64,000 bases of DNA, taken from NCBI GenBank assembly GCA_964398945.1, contig CAYNOT010000023.1:3516-67515 (forward strand), read 5' to 3'. The notes under the pieces are model-generated. The model worked only from the letters and a program-made list of their open reading frames with translations, did no database searches and was not told the origin of the DNA. Source of the stretch: JBGTGG01 sp964398945. Its GTDB lineage: Bacteria; Bacteroidota; Bacteroidia; Cytophagales; Cyclobacteriaceae. This document shows, one piece after another, positions 45,478 through 54,322 of this stretch (positions within the stretch are counted from its first letter, which is position 1; each line of letters begins with the position of its first letter). Made by a program: the position numbers and the translations under genes.

Positions 45478-45575
45478 AAAGAGGCACGCCAAAAAAGTTG
45501 ACGGCCACCTTTCGCTTGAACCCCACAAAAAACGCTATGGCATTACCGTTCGTGTGGAGGGATTAAACCAACATT
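45478..45575 (+). pseudogene. Possible remnant of a tyrosine recombinase N-terminus
   Basis: One frame reads AKKLTATFRLNPTKNAM and the next ITVRVEGLNQH, which together resemble the beginning of Bacteroidota phage-type integrases (arm-binding domain pattern TFRLNPTK...ITVRV). There is no body of the gene. Length and frameshift make this weak. The rest of the 415-bp gap 45224-45638 holds only the H9 tract. Confidence 0.25.
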
Positions 45576-45652
45576 AAGTAGCAAGTAGTAAGACATAAGA
45601 TACAAGAGTAAAATCAAAGTCTTGATACTTGCGTCTTGCTACTTATGTCTTT
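45575..45652. repeat. Heptad tract H9 at the end of the S24 gene, inverted arms
   Basis: Left arm TAAGTAG, CAAGTAG, TAAGACA, TAAGATA, CAAGAGT (45575-45609); right arm AGTCTTG, ATACTTG, CGTCTTG, CTACTTA, TGTCTTT (45618-45652) in inverted polarity. AAGTAGCAAG pairs with CTTGCTACTT and AAGACATAAG with CTTATGTCTT. The S24 gene's final codons (KRHK and TAG) lie in the right arm. Confidence 0.85.
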
Positions 45653-46424
45653 TTAGCCGCTGCACCTCATCCTGCAACGCAAGCACATTCATCGCAAGAT
45701 GATCCACGGATACAGAAGTGCTCGTTTCGATTTCCGGAAATTGTGTAGAGAAAAATCCTTTCACGCTCCATACTTCCAGCACATCATCAACTGCCACGGC
45801 ATACGGATCGTATTGTTTGTTGTCCGAAACCAACAGCAATTTCTTTTCCTTCTCTAAAAAATTAAACACCCTTTTAAAGACAACACCTTCCTGCTCAATC
45901 AACAAGATGTAAGGCTTTCCGTTTTTAATATTTGTCAATGATTCCACATATTCACCAAACACAATCGTGCCCGGCAGCACTGGTAACATCGAATCACCTT
46001 TTATTTCAAAAGCCCGGTACGTACCCTGCGATAACATCGGCAAACTTATTTTCGGCAACTCAGCCACAAATTCCGGGTCTTGAAATCCATTCATATAGCC
46101 AGCCGAGGCTTTCTGCGATACCAATTCAATGTTCTCTTTATTATTGGCATCAACCGTAATGGCCAACACTTCCTTCCCTCTTGAGAATTGTTGCTCCTTC
46201 CATTTTTTCGCAGGAACTGCACTCAAATCCTTTTGCACCAACTGATCCAGCGAAACACTAAACATCGCAGACACTTCCAATAAACACGTTAAGGGTGGTG
46301 TAGCGCGTTCTTCTTCATACGCGCCAATCGCAGAAGTTTTTACACCCAGCTTTTCAGCCATTTGCTTTTGCGTAAGCCCCTGTTGGGTGCGTAAAAATTT
46401 TAGGTTCTTGTTTACTGTGATCAT
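45639..46424 (-). CDS. S24 (LexA-like) HTH repressor of the SOS cassette
   Basis: 261 residues from ATG 46424; a longer frame starting in the upstream inverted repeat is rejected. N-terminal HTH_XRE (LKFLRTQQGLTQKQMAEKLGV, residues 8-60), a linker with the likely self-cleavage site A108-G109 (KASAGY), and an S24 peptidase domain with catalytic S145 (GDSM) and K184 (VVFKRVF). It resembles LexA/UmuD-type repressors that cleave themselves after DNA damage. It is divergent from dinB; two identical ACTAAA-TAT-TTTAGT palindromes between them are the likely operators. The stop codon lies in the H9 tract. Confidence 0.9.
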   Translation of the reverse strand: MITVNKNLKFLRTQQGLTQKQMAEKLGVKTSAIGAYEEERATPPLTCLLEVSAMFSVSLDQLVQKDLSAVPAKKWKEQQFSRGKEVLAITVDANNKENIELVSQKASAGYMNGFQDPEFVAELPKISLPMLSQGTYRAFEIKGDSMLPVLPGTIVFGEYVESLTNIKNGKPYILLIEQEGVVFKRVFNFLEKEKKLLLVSDNKQYDPYAVAVDDVLEVWSVKGFFSTQFPEIETSTSVSVDHLAMNVLALQDEVQRLKRHK

Positions 46425-46440
46425 AGTGTCATCATAAATA

Positions 46441-46501
46441 CCCTTCGATAAACTCAAGGGTGACATTGCAAGGTATTCTCAGGTTGAGCCCCTCGAAAAC
46501 C
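46441..46501. repeat. Interspersed inverted repeat upstream of the S24 gene
   Basis: Left arm CCCTTCGATAAACTCAAGGG followed by TGACA (46441-46465), right arm CTCAGGTTGAGCCCCTCGAA (46479-46498). The TTCGAY...CTCAGGGTGAC pattern is widespread in Bacteroidota genomes. It sits in the leader of the S24 gene and accounts for the misleading upstream reading frame SPLSLSKG. Confidence 0.55.
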
Positions 46502-46537
46502 GTCTAATCCCTTCGTTTTAAGGCAGTACAAATTAAA

Positions 46538-46585
46538 ACTAAATATTTTAGTAATACAATAATTATTTATACTAAATATTTTAGT
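46538..46585. promoter_or_regulatory. Twin SOS-type operators
   Basis: ACTAAATATTTTAGT occurs twice, at 46538-46552 and 46571-46585: arms ACTAAA and TTTAGT with TAT between. Centres are 33 bp apart, about three helical turns, so bound repressor dimers would face the same side. The second site ends 11 bases before the dinB ATG. Confidence 0.8.
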
Positions 46586-46596
46586 TATTTAGCGTC

Positions 46597-47790
46597 ATGG
46601 ATCGGAACATCATACACATGGATTTGGACGCCTTTTTTGTGGCGGTGGAGTGCAGGCGGGATAAAAAATTAAAAGGCCTTCCTTTAATCATAGGCGGAAG
46701 CAGCCGCAGGGGCGTGGTCGCGGCCTGTAGTTATGAAGCCCGCAAGTTTGGGGTACATTCTGCAATGCCGATGTACCTGGCACTCCAGCTTTGTCCCGAT
46801 GCCAAGGTGATTTCCGGTGACATGGAGGCCTATAGTCAGGCTTCACATACAGTGACCGGGATTATTTCTGAAAGCGCGCCCATGTTGGAGAAGGCATCCA
46901 TTGATGAATTCTATATTGATGCCAGCGGGATGGACCGCTTCTTCGGTGCTTTTAAATGGGCGTGTGAACTGCGTAAAAAAGTAATGGCGGAAAGTGGGTT
47001 GCCCATTTCGTTGGCAATGTCGGTCAATAAACTCGTTTCGAAAGTCACGACCAACGAATTCAAACCCAATGCCGAACGCCTGATTCCGGCCGGTACAGAA
47101 AAAGATTTTTTGGCGCCCCTTACGGTAGATAAAATCCCAATGATCGGAAAACAAACCGCTTCCTTTTTATATGATATGGGCGTGCGCACGGTTTCCACCT
47201 TACGGGAAATGCCCTTGGAGTTTCTGACCAGTGCGTTTGGTAAAAACGGAACCAGCCTGTGGAACAAAGCCAACGGCATTGACCACTCACCCGTTGTTCC
47301 GTATGCAGAACAAAAATCGATCTCCACAGAAAGCACATTTGAAAATGATACGATCGATGTAAAGCGGATGAAATCCATTCTCATCGCGATGATCGAGAAG
47401 GTGGCGTTTCAATTGCGCGAGCAGAAAAAACTCACTGCGTGTGTAACGGTAAAAATCCGGTATTCCAATTTTGATACCGAAACAAAACAAGTGCATATCC
47501 CCTACACTTCTTCCGATCATGTGTTGTTGCGTGTGGTGCAGGAGTTATTTGATAAACTCTACAACAGGCGCATGCTGATCCGGTTGGTGGGCGTTCGGCT
47601 TAGCCAGTTGGTACACGGCAACCATCAGATCAGCCTGTTTGATGATACACTGGAGAGCATCAACCTATATGAAGCGATGGACCGGATGAAACACCGGTAT
47701 GGATCTGAAAAGCTGGTACGTGCCACTACATTGGGCGTAAGCCGAAGGGTGCGGATGGAAATGAACATGTTTAAAGGAAACCTTAGATAA
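46597..47790 (+). CDS. dinB: Y-family DNA polymerase IV
   Basis: 397 residues. Catalytic carboxylates: D9 and D11 in HMDLDAFFVAVE, and the SIDEFYID acids near residue 105. The C-terminus carries a sliding-clamp motif QISLF (Q344-F348). A translesion polymerase of the DinB/ImuB-like type; catalytic residues are intact, so it is DinB rather than inactive ImuB. It is the first gene under the twin operators and is followed by the 2H phosphoesterase. Confidence 0.95.
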   Translation: MDRNIIHMDLDAFFVAVECRRDKKLKGLPLIIGGSSRRGVVAACSYEARKFGVHSAMPMYLALQLCPDAKVISGDMEAYSQASHTVTGIISESAPMLEKASIDEFYIDASGMDRFFGAFKWACELRKKVMAESGLPISLAMSVNKLVSKVTTNEFKPNAERLIPAGTEKDFLAPLTVDKIPMIGKQTASFLYDMGVRTVSTLREMPLEFLTSAFGKNGTSLWNKANGIDHSPVVPYAEQKSISTESTFENDTIDVKRMKSILIAMIEKVAFQLREQKKLTACVTVKIRYSNFDTETKQVHIPYTSSDHVLLRVVQELFDKLYNRRMLIRLVGVRLSQLVHGNHQISLFDDTLESINLYEAMDRMKHRYGSEKLVRATTLGVSRRVRMEMNMFKGNLR

Positions 47791-47854
47791 ATCCATTATG
47801 ACACAAATTGTCAAAAACAGGAATTACCTTAGCATCATAAAAAAAGAAAGAATT

Positions 47855-48391
47855 ATGAAGCCAATCATTAAAGTACGCAAGCAGGTTCAGGAATTGTTTT
47901 TTATGATCGCCCCTCCTCCACACATTCTTAGTGATGTTCGGGTTTTGAAAGACGATGTCCATTATTTAATCGGCCACAATTTTGAAGCACAACATTCCAA
48001 AGCACACATCTCCTTATTCCATTATGCTGATGAACATGCCGATGAAATGTTGGATTTTGTGGAAGCCAAAGCATACGACTTTGAGCCGTTCAATGTTTTG
48101 CTAAAAGACTTTAATGTTTTCGTTAACGGATCCAAGCGCACCATCTACATGGACATCATCAACAAATACCCGATCCGCGATATTTTTGAAAAGCTGATTA
48201 AAGAAGATGCCAATTTCACTCCGCATATTACAATCGCCAAAGGGTTGTCAAATGAAGACTTCTTAAAGTGCTGGCCATATTTGAAGGAATTGAAATACAG
48301 CAACCAACATTTTCTTTGTGACCGGATTACCGTGTTGCAAAAAAACGGAAACCGCTGGTCGCACTATAAAGACATTATGTTTGGGGAATAA
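47855..48391 (+). CDS. 2H phosphoesterase (2'-5' RNA ligase superfamily)
   Basis: 178 residues from ATG 47855; an ATG at 47798 would add 19 residues. Two H-x-(S/T) motifs 73 residues apart, H51-I-S in AHISLFHY and H124-I-T in PHITIAKG, define the 2H superfamily, which includes RNA cyclic phosphodiesterases and 2'-5' ligases. It follows dinB in the same orientation. A role in the mutagenesis cassette is suggested only by position; the alternative is RNA 2',3'-cyclic phosphate processing. Confidence 0.82.
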   Translation: MKPIIKVRKQVQELFFMIAPPPHILSDVRVLKDDVHYLIGHNFEAQHSKAHISLFHYADEHADEMLDFVEAKAYDFEPFNVLLKDFNVFVNGSKRTIYMDIINKYPIRDIFEKLIKEDANFTPHITIAKGLSNEDFLKCWPYLKELKYSNQHFLCDRITVLQKNGNRWSHYKDIMFGE

Positions 48392-48449
48392 AGGGAATGG
48401 GTCTCCCTCTACTGATTGCAAAATCAGACTCAAAAGTTCTTTGAAATAG

Positions 48450-49637
48450 TTAAAAAAGATCGATCGGGTTCATTTTTAAAAATTCTTGCCATGGCACTCC
48501 GCTATTGCCAACCAAGAATACCTTATCAGGATTATGCTGTTTTTTAAAGGCTTCCATGCCTGGAGCTTTTTGAGTAATACCACTCTTCACTTCTATTCCT
48601 ATTACACGTCCTTTATGCTTGAGTACAAAATCAACCTCATCATTTCGGTGGCGCCAATAATATAGATCGTAACCTTCACTAAAGCGATGGTTTACGAGGT
48701 GGGCACCAATGGTTGCTTCTACCCACCTTCCCCATTGGGCAGGGTTTTTCCTTACTTCAGAAAAAGACCTTGGTTGTTGTACACTTAATAAAGCCATGTT
48801 ATGTACCTGGAATTTTGGGCTTGAGGAGCGTTGTCGCAATTGTTCTCCTGTATACTTATCAATACCGGATAATAATCCTGCTGTATCAAGCAAGTGTAAA
48901 TAATGTGCTAGTGTTGTGGTGTTTCCTGCATCTTGCAATTGTCCAAGTATTTTAGTGTATGAAAGTACTTGCCCTGAATAGATACATCCCAACGCAAACA
49001 ACTTACGAAGCAATGCAGGTTTATCAACACGTGTAAGCATGAGTATGTCTTTAGAGATGCTTGTTTCAATGAGTGCATCATTGACATATTTCTTCCACCG
49101 CTCTTCTTCGTTCCACAATGTAATTGCACCTGGATAGCCACCAAACCACACATACTCCTCAGCAGTAAGGCCAAATGCATCGTGCATCTCATTAAACGAC
49201 CAATGACCAAGATAAGTAGTTTCAAAACGCCCGGCCAATGATTCTGTTAAGCCTTGTTGTAACAGTAAACGCGAAGAGCCAAGCAGGATAACTTTTATAG
49301 TTTGTTGTGCACGTGTATCCTCATCCCATAACTTTTTTACCACTTCGCTCCAGTTTGGAATTTTTTGAATCTCATCTATCGCCAGGATAAAACCATCACT
49401 ACCGGAATTCTGCGATTGCAGCCGCGCACTTTCCCATTGTTGTTCAATCCAAACCTCACCACTGTTGGCAACTGCATCAGCGGATACAAATAAAGAAGGC
49501 GAAGTCAATTTCTTTAACACCTGGCTTACCAATGTGCTCTTGCCCACCTGCCTCGGCCCCATCAACACTTGAATAAAGTTTCGGGGTTCCGTTAATCGGT
49601 TTATAAGTGACTGTAAATAAGGTCGTTCAAAGGTCAT
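48450..49637 (-). CDS. AAA_14/DUF4143 ATPase within the SOS cassette
   Basis: 395 residues from ATG 49637. Walker A GPRQVGKST (27-35), Walker B FILAIDEIQK, sensor region VILLGSSRLLL, and the DUF4143 part ending in the nuclease-like DLYYWRHRNDEVDFVLKH...GIEVKSG. It is on the minus strand between the 2H gene and dnaE, so it splits an otherwise co-directional cassette. Same family as the ATPase between ilvA and leuC. Three TTACTCA/TGAGTAA half-sites upstream may be its operator. Confidence 0.87.
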   Translation of the reverse strand: MTFERPYLQSLINRLTEPRNFIQVLMGPRQVGKSTLVSQVLKKLTSPSLFVSADAVANSGEVWIEQQWESARLQSQNSGSDGFILAIDEIQKIPNWSEVVKKLWDEDTRAQQTIKVILLGSSRLLLQQGLTESLAGRFETTYLGHWSFNEMHDAFGLTAEEYVWFGGYPGAITLWNEEERWKKYVNDALIETSISKDILMLTRVDKPALLRKLFALGCIYSGQVLSYTKILGQLQDAGNTTTLAHYLHLLDTAGLLSGIDKYTGEQLRQRSSSPKFQVHNMALLSVQQPRSFSEVRKNPAQWGRWVEATIGAHLVNHRFSEGYDLYYWRHRNDEVDFVLKHKGRVIGIEVKSGITQKAPGMEAFKKQHNPDKVFLVGNSGVPWQEFLKMNPIDLF

Positions 49638-49644
49638 TAACAAA

Positions 49645-49673
49645 TTACTCAATGTAATGAGTAAAATTACTCA
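49645..49673. promoter_or_regulatory. Iterated TTACTCA half-sites
   Basis: TTACTCA (49645-49651), TGAGTAA (49658-49664) and TTACTCA (49667-49673) form one inverted and one direct repeat in the divergent ATPase/dnaE intergenic region, starting 8 bases from the ATPase ATG. A possible autoregulatory operator. Confidence 0.5.
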
Positions 49674-49711
49674 ATAACTATAAATATTAAAATAAAAACA
49701 TTAAAAACCCT

Positions 49712-52708
49712 ATGTACTTCAATTGCCACACCGTTTTCAGCTTCAAGTATGGAACGCTTTCCATAGAAAAGCTCTATGCTGAAGCACAGCGGTGCCGTGC
49801 CCGAAAAATAGCATTAACGGAAATCAACAACACTGCTTCATACATTGAACTGTTGCGATTACGCGCAGAGAAAAAACAAACCCATCCTGAACTTCCCCCC
49901 ATCGATATTGCCTTGGGAATTGAATTCCGAAACGGTCATGAACTTCAGTATATCGCGTTAGCTAAAAACAACAACGGGTTCGAAAAAATAAACCGGTTCT
50001 TGTCCTATCAAAATCGCGAAGGAAAAGAATTTCCCGTACGCGCCCCGGAATTTGAAGATGTGCTCATTGTTTATCCTTTTGGAAAAATAAACCCTGAAAC
50101 ACTTTGTGAAAATGAATCCATTGGCGTACGAAACCACCAGCTTACCAAACGCGACTTTCAGGCAGCTTACAAATCCCATCCTCAAAAATTTGTAGCGTGG
50201 CATCCCGTTACCTTTCAAACAAAAGTTGATTTTAACACGCACCGGCTACTCCGCGCCATTGATAAAAATCTATTACTGAGTAAACTCCCTCCACACGAAC
50301 AGGCACAACCGGATGAGGTGATGGTGCCCGAAGTTGAATTGAAAAAAAACTTCCAAAACTATCCCGGACTTATTGCCAACGCTTGCACGCTCCTTGATCA
50401 ATGCTCCATTGATTTTGAATTGGGGACCGATAAAAACAAAAAACATATCACCGGAAGTAAAGAAAGTGATTGGGGTTTTTTGGTCACGCGCGCATGGAAA
50501 GGTTTTCAGGAACGGTATAACGCCAACGATCCTATCATGCGCGAACGTTTTGAACGCGAGATCGGGATTATCCAAAAAAAAGAATTTTGCTCGTACTTTC
50601 TCATCGCGTACGATATCATTCGATTTGCAAAGGAAAGTGGTTTTGAATATGTAGGGCGCGGTAGCGGTGCGAACAGCATGATTGCTTTTTGCCTCGACAT
50701 CACAAACGTTGATCCGCTTGAACTTGATTTGTACTTCGAACGCTTCCTCAATCCGGAGCGCACCTCCCCGCCCGATTTTGATATGGATTTCTCCTGGAAA
50801 GACCGCGATGCCATCTACGAATATATCTTTACAAAATACGGAACCGATCACGTTTGCCTGCTCGGAACCCATGTTACTTACCAAAGTAAGTCCGTGTTGC
50901 GCGAACTGGCCAAAGTATTTGGGTTGCCCAAAAATGAGATCGATGAAATTGTTGATCGTCCTGTTGAAAACAAGAAACGGGACCACATCACCGAATTGAT
51001 CTTTCGGTATGCCGAACGGATCAAAGATTTTCCTGCCAATATTTCCATTCACGCAGGCGGTGTGCTCATCACCGAAAAACCCATCTATTATTATACAGCA
51101 ACCGAAATGCCACCAAAAGGCTATCCGGTATCACATTTTGAAATGCACAATGCCGAAGACATGGGTGTTTTCAAATTTGACATCCTCAGTCAGCGCGGGC
51201 TCGGTCATTTAAAAGAAGGTGTTGAGCTCGTGAAAAAAAACAAAGGCATTGATGTCAACATCCATCGCTTTCGTGATTTCCAAAAAGATGAAAAAATAAA
51301 AACACTGTTGCGCGACAGTAAAGCAATGGGGTGTTTTTATGTGGAGTCGCCTGCCATGCGGATGCTGTTGGGCAAACTGCGGTGCGAAGACTACATCACG
51401 CTGGTAGCAGCCAGTTCCATTATCCGGCCCGGTGTAGCCCGCTCGGGAATGATGCGTGCGTACATTGAACGCTTTCATATCACACAAACAGGGGGGACAT
51501 ACGAATCCATTCACCCAAAAATGGATGAGCTGATGGCGGAGACTTATGGCGTGATGGTCTACCAGGAAGATGTGATCAAAGTAGCGCATCATTTTGCAAA
51601 GTTGACTTTATCGGAAGCGGATATTTTACGCAGGGGGATGTCCGGGAAGTTTCGCTCGCGTGCTGAGTTTGAGCGCGTACGCGAAACATTTTTTAAAAAT
51701 TGCAATGCAGAAGGATATGATCCGGCCGTGACCGAACGGGTATGGTATGAAATTGAAAGTTTCTCGGGCTATTCATTTTCGAAAGGGCATTCCGCCAGCT
51801 ACGCAGTGGAGAGCTATCAAAGTTTATATTTAAAAGCACATTACCCACTTGAGTTTATGGTGGGCGTGATCAACAACTTCGGTGGTTTTTACCGTACAGA
51901 ATTTTATTTCCATGAAGCCCGTATGAACGGGGGGAAAATCCAGGCACCGTGTATCAACCTAAGTGGCCACAACACCACCATCGTGGAAGACCGGATTTAT
52001 ATTGGTTTTGTCCATCTGAAAAGTTTGAATACCAAAACTGCTCAACTTCTGATACTCGAACGCCAACGCAACGGGGATTACAAAACATTGAATAATTTCC
52101 TGCAAAGGAATCCTGTTGGATTGGAACAAGTGCGCATCCTTATCCGTATTGGTGCCTTTCGGTTTACGAAAAAAAATAAACAGCGTTTGCTTTGGGAAGC
52201 CATGCTTTTTTTTGGCCAGGCCCGGTCACGAACAGCAAGTGCATATCTTTTTGATACGGAGCCCAAAGAATATCCCTTACCTGTATTGCAACGAAAACCC
52301 ATTGAAGATGCTTTTGACGAGATTGAATTATTGGGCTTTCCGTTGTGTGACCCTTTTGAATTGGTAAACACAAATGATCATGGTGATACGCATGCACGCG
52401 AATTGATTTATAAAGCAGGAAAGATTGTGACGATTTTAGGCTATCTCGTTACCACCAAAAACACCAGCACCAAAAACCATGAGCTTATGCACTTCGGTAC
52501 ATTTTATGATTCACGGGGGGAAGTTTTTGACACGGTCCATTTTCCCATCATTGCAAAAAAATACCCGATGCGCGGAAGAGGGTTTTATCTGATGCGCGGA
52601 AAAGTAACTGAAGATTTTGGTATTGCTGCGCTTGAAGTAGAGTGGATGGATAAAATCCCGATGATCAATAAAAGAGCGGAGAATTTTATGCGGGAGGGGG
52701 TAAGTTAA
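49712..52708 (+). CDS. DnaE2/ImuC-like error-prone DNA polymerase III alpha
   Basis: 998 residues, short for housekeeping DnaE and like ImuC/DnaE2. Catalytic GRGSGANS and PDFDMDF (acids near residues 354-358) are present, and later IRPGVARSGMMRAYI and FSKGHSASYAVESYQSL fit polymerase finger motifs. The N-terminal PHP domain is degenerate: the usual H-x-H-S start reads NCHTVFS, so the metal site is incomplete. With dinB and the S24 repressor this forms a mutasome-type unit. It lies downstream of the divergent ATPase, which separates it from dinB. The stop is followed by the H10 tract. Confidence 0.9.
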   Translation: MYFNCHTVFSFKYGTLSIEKLYAEAQRCRARKIALTEINNTASYIELLRLRAEKKQTHPELPPIDIALGIEFRNGHELQYIALAKNNNGFEKINRFLSYQNREGKEFPVRAPEFEDVLIVYPFGKINPETLCENESIGVRNHQLTKRDFQAAYKSHPQKFVAWHPVTFQTKVDFNTHRLLRAIDKNLLLSKLPPHEQAQPDEVMVPEVELKKNFQNYPGLIANACTLLDQCSIDFELGTDKNKKHITGSKESDWGFLVTRAWKGFQERYNANDPIMRERFEREIGIIQKKEFCSYFLIAYDIIRFAKESGFEYVGRGSGANSMIAFCLDITNVDPLELDLYFERFLNPERTSPPDFDMDFSWKDRDAIYEYIFTKYGTDHVCLLGTHVTYQSKSVLRELAKVFGLPKNEIDEIVDRPVENKKRDHITELIFRYAERIKDFPANISIHAGGVLITEKPIYYYTATEMPPKGYPVSHFEMHNAEDMGVFKFDILSQRGLGHLKEGVELVKKNKGIDVNIHRFRDFQKDEKIKTLLRDSKAMGCFYVESPAMRMLLGKLRCEDYITLVAASSIIRPGVARSGMMRAYIERFHITQTGGTYESIHPKMDELMAETYGVMVYQEDVIKVAHHFAKLTLSEADILRRGMSGKFRSRAEFERVRETFFKNCNAEGYDPAVTERVWYEIESFSGYSFSKGHSASYAVESYQSLYLKAHYPLEFMVGVINNFGGFYRTEFYFHEARMNGGKIQAPCINLSGHNTTIVEDRIYIGFVHLKSLNTKTAQLLILERQRNGDYKTLNNFLQRNPVGLEQVRILIRIGAFRFTKKNKQRLLWEAMLFFGQARSRTASAYLFDTEPKEYPLPVLQRKPIEDAFDEIELLGFPLCDPFELVNTNDHGDTHARELIYKAGKIVTILGYLVTTKNTSTKNHELMHFGTFYDSRGEVFDTVHFPIIAKKYPMRGRGFYLMRGKVTEDFGIAALEVEWMDKIPMINKRAENFMREGVS

Positions 52709-52753
52709 TAGTTGGTAGTTGGTAAAATAAATAACTAACTAATAACTAATAAC
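52709..52753 (+). repeat. Heptad tract H10 after the DnaE-like gene
   Basis: TAGTTGG twice (52709-52722), an A/T spacer, then AACTAAC and TAATAAC twice (52733-52753). It begins on the base after the polymerase stop, with right-arm units of inverted polarity. Confidence 0.65.
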
Positions 52754-52805
52754 ATTCCCCGATCCTGTTCCGACCTTAATCTGAATATCAGATTGTATTG
52801 AAGGG

Positions 52806-54233
52806 TTACATTTCCTTAATCAAATTCCCCAATTGACGGATTCCCTTTTCAATTCGCTCACTCCAGGGCTCTCCATAACTTAAGCGAAAACAATTATCGA
52901 AACGGTTTTGGGACGAGAACATTTTTCCCGGAGCAATCCCAATGTTGTGCTTCAATGCTTTTTTGTAAAGTTTATACGTATCAATGGATTGGTCCAACTC
53001 GATCCAAAGTACAAACCCTCCTTGTGGTTGTGTGAAGCAAACATCTGCCGGGAAATACTTTGTGATTGCCTGGATGTAACGCAGCGATTGGGTATACAAA
53101 GCTTTACGCAAGTGCCGAAGATGCAATTCGTACCGACCGTTCTTTAAGAAATGTGCGATGGCCGATTGGGTCAGTGTATTGGTAGAGATCGTATTCATCC
53201 GCTTCAAGCGGATCACTTCTTTTTTAAACTTGCCGGGAATTACCCAACCCACTCTGTATCCGGGTGCCAGTGATTTCGAAAAAGAACTACAGTACAAAAC
53301 CAATCCTTTTTTATCAAAACGCTTACAACTACTCGGACGTTTTTTTGAAAAGTACAACTCACCATAAATATCGTCTTCAATAAGTGGAATCTCTTTTCTT
53401 GCCAACAACGTTACCAACTGTTTCTTAGTCTCATCGGGCATACAACTTCCCATCGGATTGTTAAAAGTATTGACAAACAAACAGGCTTTGATATCAAATC
53501 GCGTGATGGCATTTTCTAAATCATTCAAATCGATTCCTGTCGTAGGATCGGTGGGGATCTCCACTACTTTTAGTCCCAGGCTTTCCATCACTTGAAAAAT
53601 CCCGAAATAGGTTGGGCTTTCAATGGCAACAGCATCACCGGGTTTGGTTACTGCTTTTAAGCACAATGCCATCGCTTCTAAACAACCGGCAGTTACCACC
53701 ACATCCTCTTCTGTAACCACACCTCCCCAGTTAAATGATTGCCGCGCAATTTGTTTTCGCAATTCAATGTTGCCTTGAATTTCATCGTAATTCAAACAGC
53801 TGGTTTTTGATTCACGGATCGCCTGAACAACCGACTTGTTAAGTTTAGCGGCAGGCAACAATTCAATAGAGGGTGTGGAAAGTGTAAAGTTTACCAACTT
53901 CTCTCCAGTGTTCAACTCCTTATAAACCTGCGTAATCATTTCATCAATGCTCACGGGCAAAGCACTTTCGGGAGGATCACAGGTTTGTGGCATTTTGGTA
54001 ATCCCATTGGGAACAAATTTTACAAAGTATCCCGACTGCGGTCGTGCTTCAATGAGTCCTTTGCTTTCCAAATGATAATACGCTTTGAATGAAGTGCTCA
54101 AACTAATTCCTTGCTCTTTGCTTAAAGCGCGCACCGATAGAAGGCGGTCGCCAACTTTCAAAATATCTTTTTCAATTAGCTTTTCGATCCGGTCTGCCAC
54201 TTCAATGTACTTGTGTTCCAATACCTCCTCCAT
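52806..54233 (-). CDS. MocR/PdxR-type GntR-aminotransferase regulator
   Basis: 475 residues: GntR winged helix at residues 1-75 (VGDRLLSVRALSKEQGISLSTSFKAYYHLESKGLI), then a fold-type I aminotransferase domain with NPMG (in FNNPMGSCMPD), DDIYGELYF and the PLP lysine in CSSFSKSLAPGYRVGW. Such proteins sense PLP or amino compounds and control neighbouring transport or biosynthesis genes. Divergent from the EamA exporter, the likely target; the 89-bp gap between them has no clear palindrome. Confidence 0.93.
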   Translation of the reverse strand: MEEVLEHKYIEVADRIEKLIEKDILKVGDRLLSVRALSKEQGISLSTSFKAYYHLESKGLIEARPQSGYFVKFVPNGITKMPQTCDPPESALPVSIDEMITQVYKELNTGEKLVNFTLSTPSIELLPAAKLNKSVVQAIRESKTSCLNYDEIQGNIELRKQIARQSFNWGGVVTEEDVVVTAGCLEAMALCLKAVTKPGDAVAIESPTYFGIFQVMESLGLKVVEIPTDPTTGIDLNDLENAITRFDIKACLFVNTFNNPMGSCMPDETKKQLVTLLARKEIPLIEDDIYGELYFSKKRPSSCKRFDKKGLVLYCSSFSKSLAPGYRVGWVIPGKFKKEVIRLKRMNTISTNTLTQSAIAHFLKNGRYELHLRHLRKALYTQSLRYIQAITKYFPADVCFTQPQGGFVLWIELDQSIDTYKLYKKALKHNIGIAPGKMFSSQNRFDNCFRLSYGEPWSERIEKGIRQLGNLIKEM

Positions 54234-54322
54234 AATAAAATTGATATGGTCAAAATTAACGAAACTGAAACTGTTTTTACAACGTATTTATTGCAAGATT
54301 TGTAACTACTATTAACACCTTA

